Source: Bacteroidota bacterium (GTDB taxonomy: Bacteria > Bacteroidota > Bacteroidia > AKYH767-A > OLB10). Taken from it: a stretch of 64,000 nucleotides of DNA. The stretch is from positions 272,178 to 336,177 of the forward strand of contig JAHEYP010000001.1 in NCBI GenBank assembly GCA_023251535.1, written 5' to 3'. Shown here in pieces: positions 62,641 to 64,000 of the stretch. Numbering within the stretch: the stretch's first letter is position 1; each line of letters opens with the position of its first letter. The notes under the pieces are model-generated. The model did not search any database, was not told the origin of the DNA, and was given only the letters and a program-made list of their open reading frames with translations. The translations under genes were made by a program, and so were the position numbers.

Positions 62641-64000
62641 TTATTCAATAATCTTCATTTCTTTTAAGAGATTTCCTGCACCACCAAATTTATCAACGAT
62701 AAATAAAGTATAGCGGATATCAACGCAAATAGTTCTTTGCAATTCAGGTTCGAATGCGAAGTCACTAGCAATTGCTTCCCAGTTACCATCGAATGCTGTT
62801 CCGATTAATTCACCTTTTGCATTTAACACAGGCGAACCTGAGTTACCACCTGTAATATCGTTATCAGTTAAGAAGCAAGCATGTAAATCGCCATCTTTAT
62901 CAGCATAGCGACCAAAGTCTTTTGCTTTCATCATATCGATTAACTTTTTAGGAGCATCGAATTCGATATCACCCGGTGTATATTTCTCAAGGATACCTTT
63001 AGCAGTAGTAAATTCACGGAAGTGTTCTGCATCTTTTCCATCATAAGGAAGGATACGTCCGTAAGTTAAACGCATAGTACCATTTGCATCAGGAGAATAC
63101 AATTTATTAGGATCCATTTCAAGCATACCTGATTGGAACAAACGATTTGCGCGACCTAACTTGAAGTTGATATCAGTATAGATTGGTTTAAGATCAACAG
63201 AAATTTTATTTACATAATTACTTGTAATTACATAAATCATATCCTTTTGCATTGCTTTGTACGAAGGCTTAGCAAGGAATTTAGCCATTTTCTCTTTCGA
63301 AGTTAAGAACGACTTTTCATATAATACAGTCGCCATCTTCGTATAATCTTTCTTGTATTTAGCAGAAAGATCTATTAATTGCTGAGGAAGATTTGCATGA
63401 TCTAAATCTTCAGTAATGTGCATTAACACAGAAGCAAGAACTTTAACTTCGATAGGATCGAAATATTCTTTGTATTGCTCATCAAGATCTTTTGATAACT
63501 CTTCTGCCATTTTCTTAGCATCTTCAGCTTTGGTTTTATCTTTCAATAATGCTTCCATTTTCGAAAGTCCCATAGCGAATACCATTGGCTGAGAATTGCT
63601 TACTCCATCTTGTAAATATGTGCTATACAAACCGTAAGTATTTAATTGGCTGTAAGACTTGTTATATAAGTCAAACACTTCACCATACTTCGCTGATTTA
63701 TTATTGTCTTTAATCCATTGTGCAAAGCGATCTTCTTCTGCTTTACGGCGCTCGTAGATATGAAGTTTAGTCAATGAAGTAGACTCACCCATATACTTTT
63801 TCCAGTAGTTACTTAAGCCTGCAAATTTATCGGCATACATCAATTTAATTTTCGGATCAGCATGCATGAATTCTTCGTAGATATCGAGGATATCGCGACG
63901 AACTTTCACACGCATTGGGCGTTCCTTAGAAACATAATATTTAATTCCTTCGCTGTATGTATAACGTTGCGTTCTTCCAGGATAACCCATGATCATAGCA
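62641..64000 (-). CDS. S46 family dipeptidyl-peptidase, DPP7-like (partial)
   Basis: C-terminal part of a periplasmic serine exopeptidase that removes dipeptides from peptide N-termini. The frame stays open past the window edge; the first visible residues (AMIMGYPGRTQRY) are internal to S46 proteins, so the catalytic His and Asp lie outside. About 450 residues are present. The nucleophile Ser is in DITGGNSGSPV. The residue 18 positions after it, which sets P1 specificity, is Gly (TAFDGNW), as in DPP7, rather than Arg as in DPP11. A preference for hydrophobic P1 residues is therefore inferred. It converges on the photolyase gene. Confidence 0.92.
   Translation of the reverse strand, partial: AMIMGYPGRTQRYTYSEGIKYYVSKERPMRVKVRRDILDIYEEFMHADPKIKLMYADKFAGLSNYWKKYMGESTSLTKLHIYERRKAEEDRFAQWIKDNNKSAKYGEVFDLYNKSYSQLNTYGLYSTYLQDGVSNSQPMVFAMGLSKMEALLKDKTKAEDAKKMAEELSKDLDEQYKEYFDPIEVKVLASVLMHITEDLDHANLPQQLIDLSAKYKKDYTKMATVLYEKSFLTSKEKMAKFLAKPSYKAMQKDMIYVITSNYVNKISVDLKPIYTDINFKLGRANRLFQSGMLEMDPNKLYSPDANGTMRLTYGRILPYDGKDAEHFREFTTAKGILEKYTPGDIEFDAPKKLIDMMKAKDFGRYADKDGDLHACFLTDNDITGGNSGSPVLNAKGELIGTAFDGNWEAIASDFAFEPELQRTICVDIRYTLFIVDKFGGAGNLLKEMKIIE

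Overview
The window looks like chromosome of an aerobic member of the Bacteroidota. The DNA is AT-rich. Secreted proteins end in C-terminal domains typical of type IX secretion cargo. Many genes are preceded by the lineage's -7 promoter element TAnnTTTG (or TTCG). The respiratory genes are an alternative complex III (ACIII) plus a cytochrome c oxidase, and tryptophan is degraded by the kynurenine route. I see no rRNA, tRNA, CRISPR array, insertion sequence or prophage. I cannot place the organism below phylum; class Chitinophagia or Sphingobacteriia is only a guess.

Layout. 1-6.0 kb: dCMP deaminase, S41 processing protease and a polytopic GT-C-like protein in one operon, then a thioesterase, a GIN-domain lipoprotein and a glycosyltransferase. 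6.0-11.5 kb (minus): an NtrC-type sigma-54 regulator, a very large multi-PAS hybrid histidine kinase and a small PAP2-like membrane protein. 11.5-16.8 kb: an MFS exporter, an unknown acidic protein and SecA. 17-33 kb: a secretome region with a 1940-residue Ig/PKD-like protein ending in dockerin-like repeats, a beta-helix protein, a four-repeat T9SS protein, an ORF6N protein containing a perfect 39-bp palindrome, ComM, and a 1594-residue GEVED/T9SS protein. 33-42 kb: pabB, tilS, a PH-like protein, a deoxyhypusine synthase-like enzyme, a Dpm1-like glycosyltransferase, a mannose-1-phosphate guanylyltransferase, an aminotransferase and an unknown membrane protein.

42-47.4 kb: kynurenine 3-monooxygenase and kynureninase, separated by a T9SS protein, a YdeI-like protein and a GNAT acetyltransferase. 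47.5-58.9 kb (minus): a contiguous run actA-actB-actC-actD-actE-actF-coxB-coxA, so quinol oxidation by ACIII is encoded directly with the aa3-type oxidase that would accept its electrons. 59-62.6 kb: a SPOR protein, then a probable light-response cluster (photolyase divergent from SDR, DUF2805/TIGR03643 and YetF-like genes). The window ends inside an S46 dipeptidyl-peptidase gene.

The genes are mostly housekeeping, respiratory and surface genes, and I found no clearly new multi-gene system. The items most worth a second look are: the perfect palindrome inside the ORF6N gene; the hairpin touching the start of the beta-helix gene; several promoters so close to start codons that the mRNAs should be leaderless; a hexahaem ActA; a photolyase that seems to have lost its iron-sulfur cysteines; a bacterial deoxyhypusine synthase-like enzyme; and the dockerin-like tail on a giant secreted protein.
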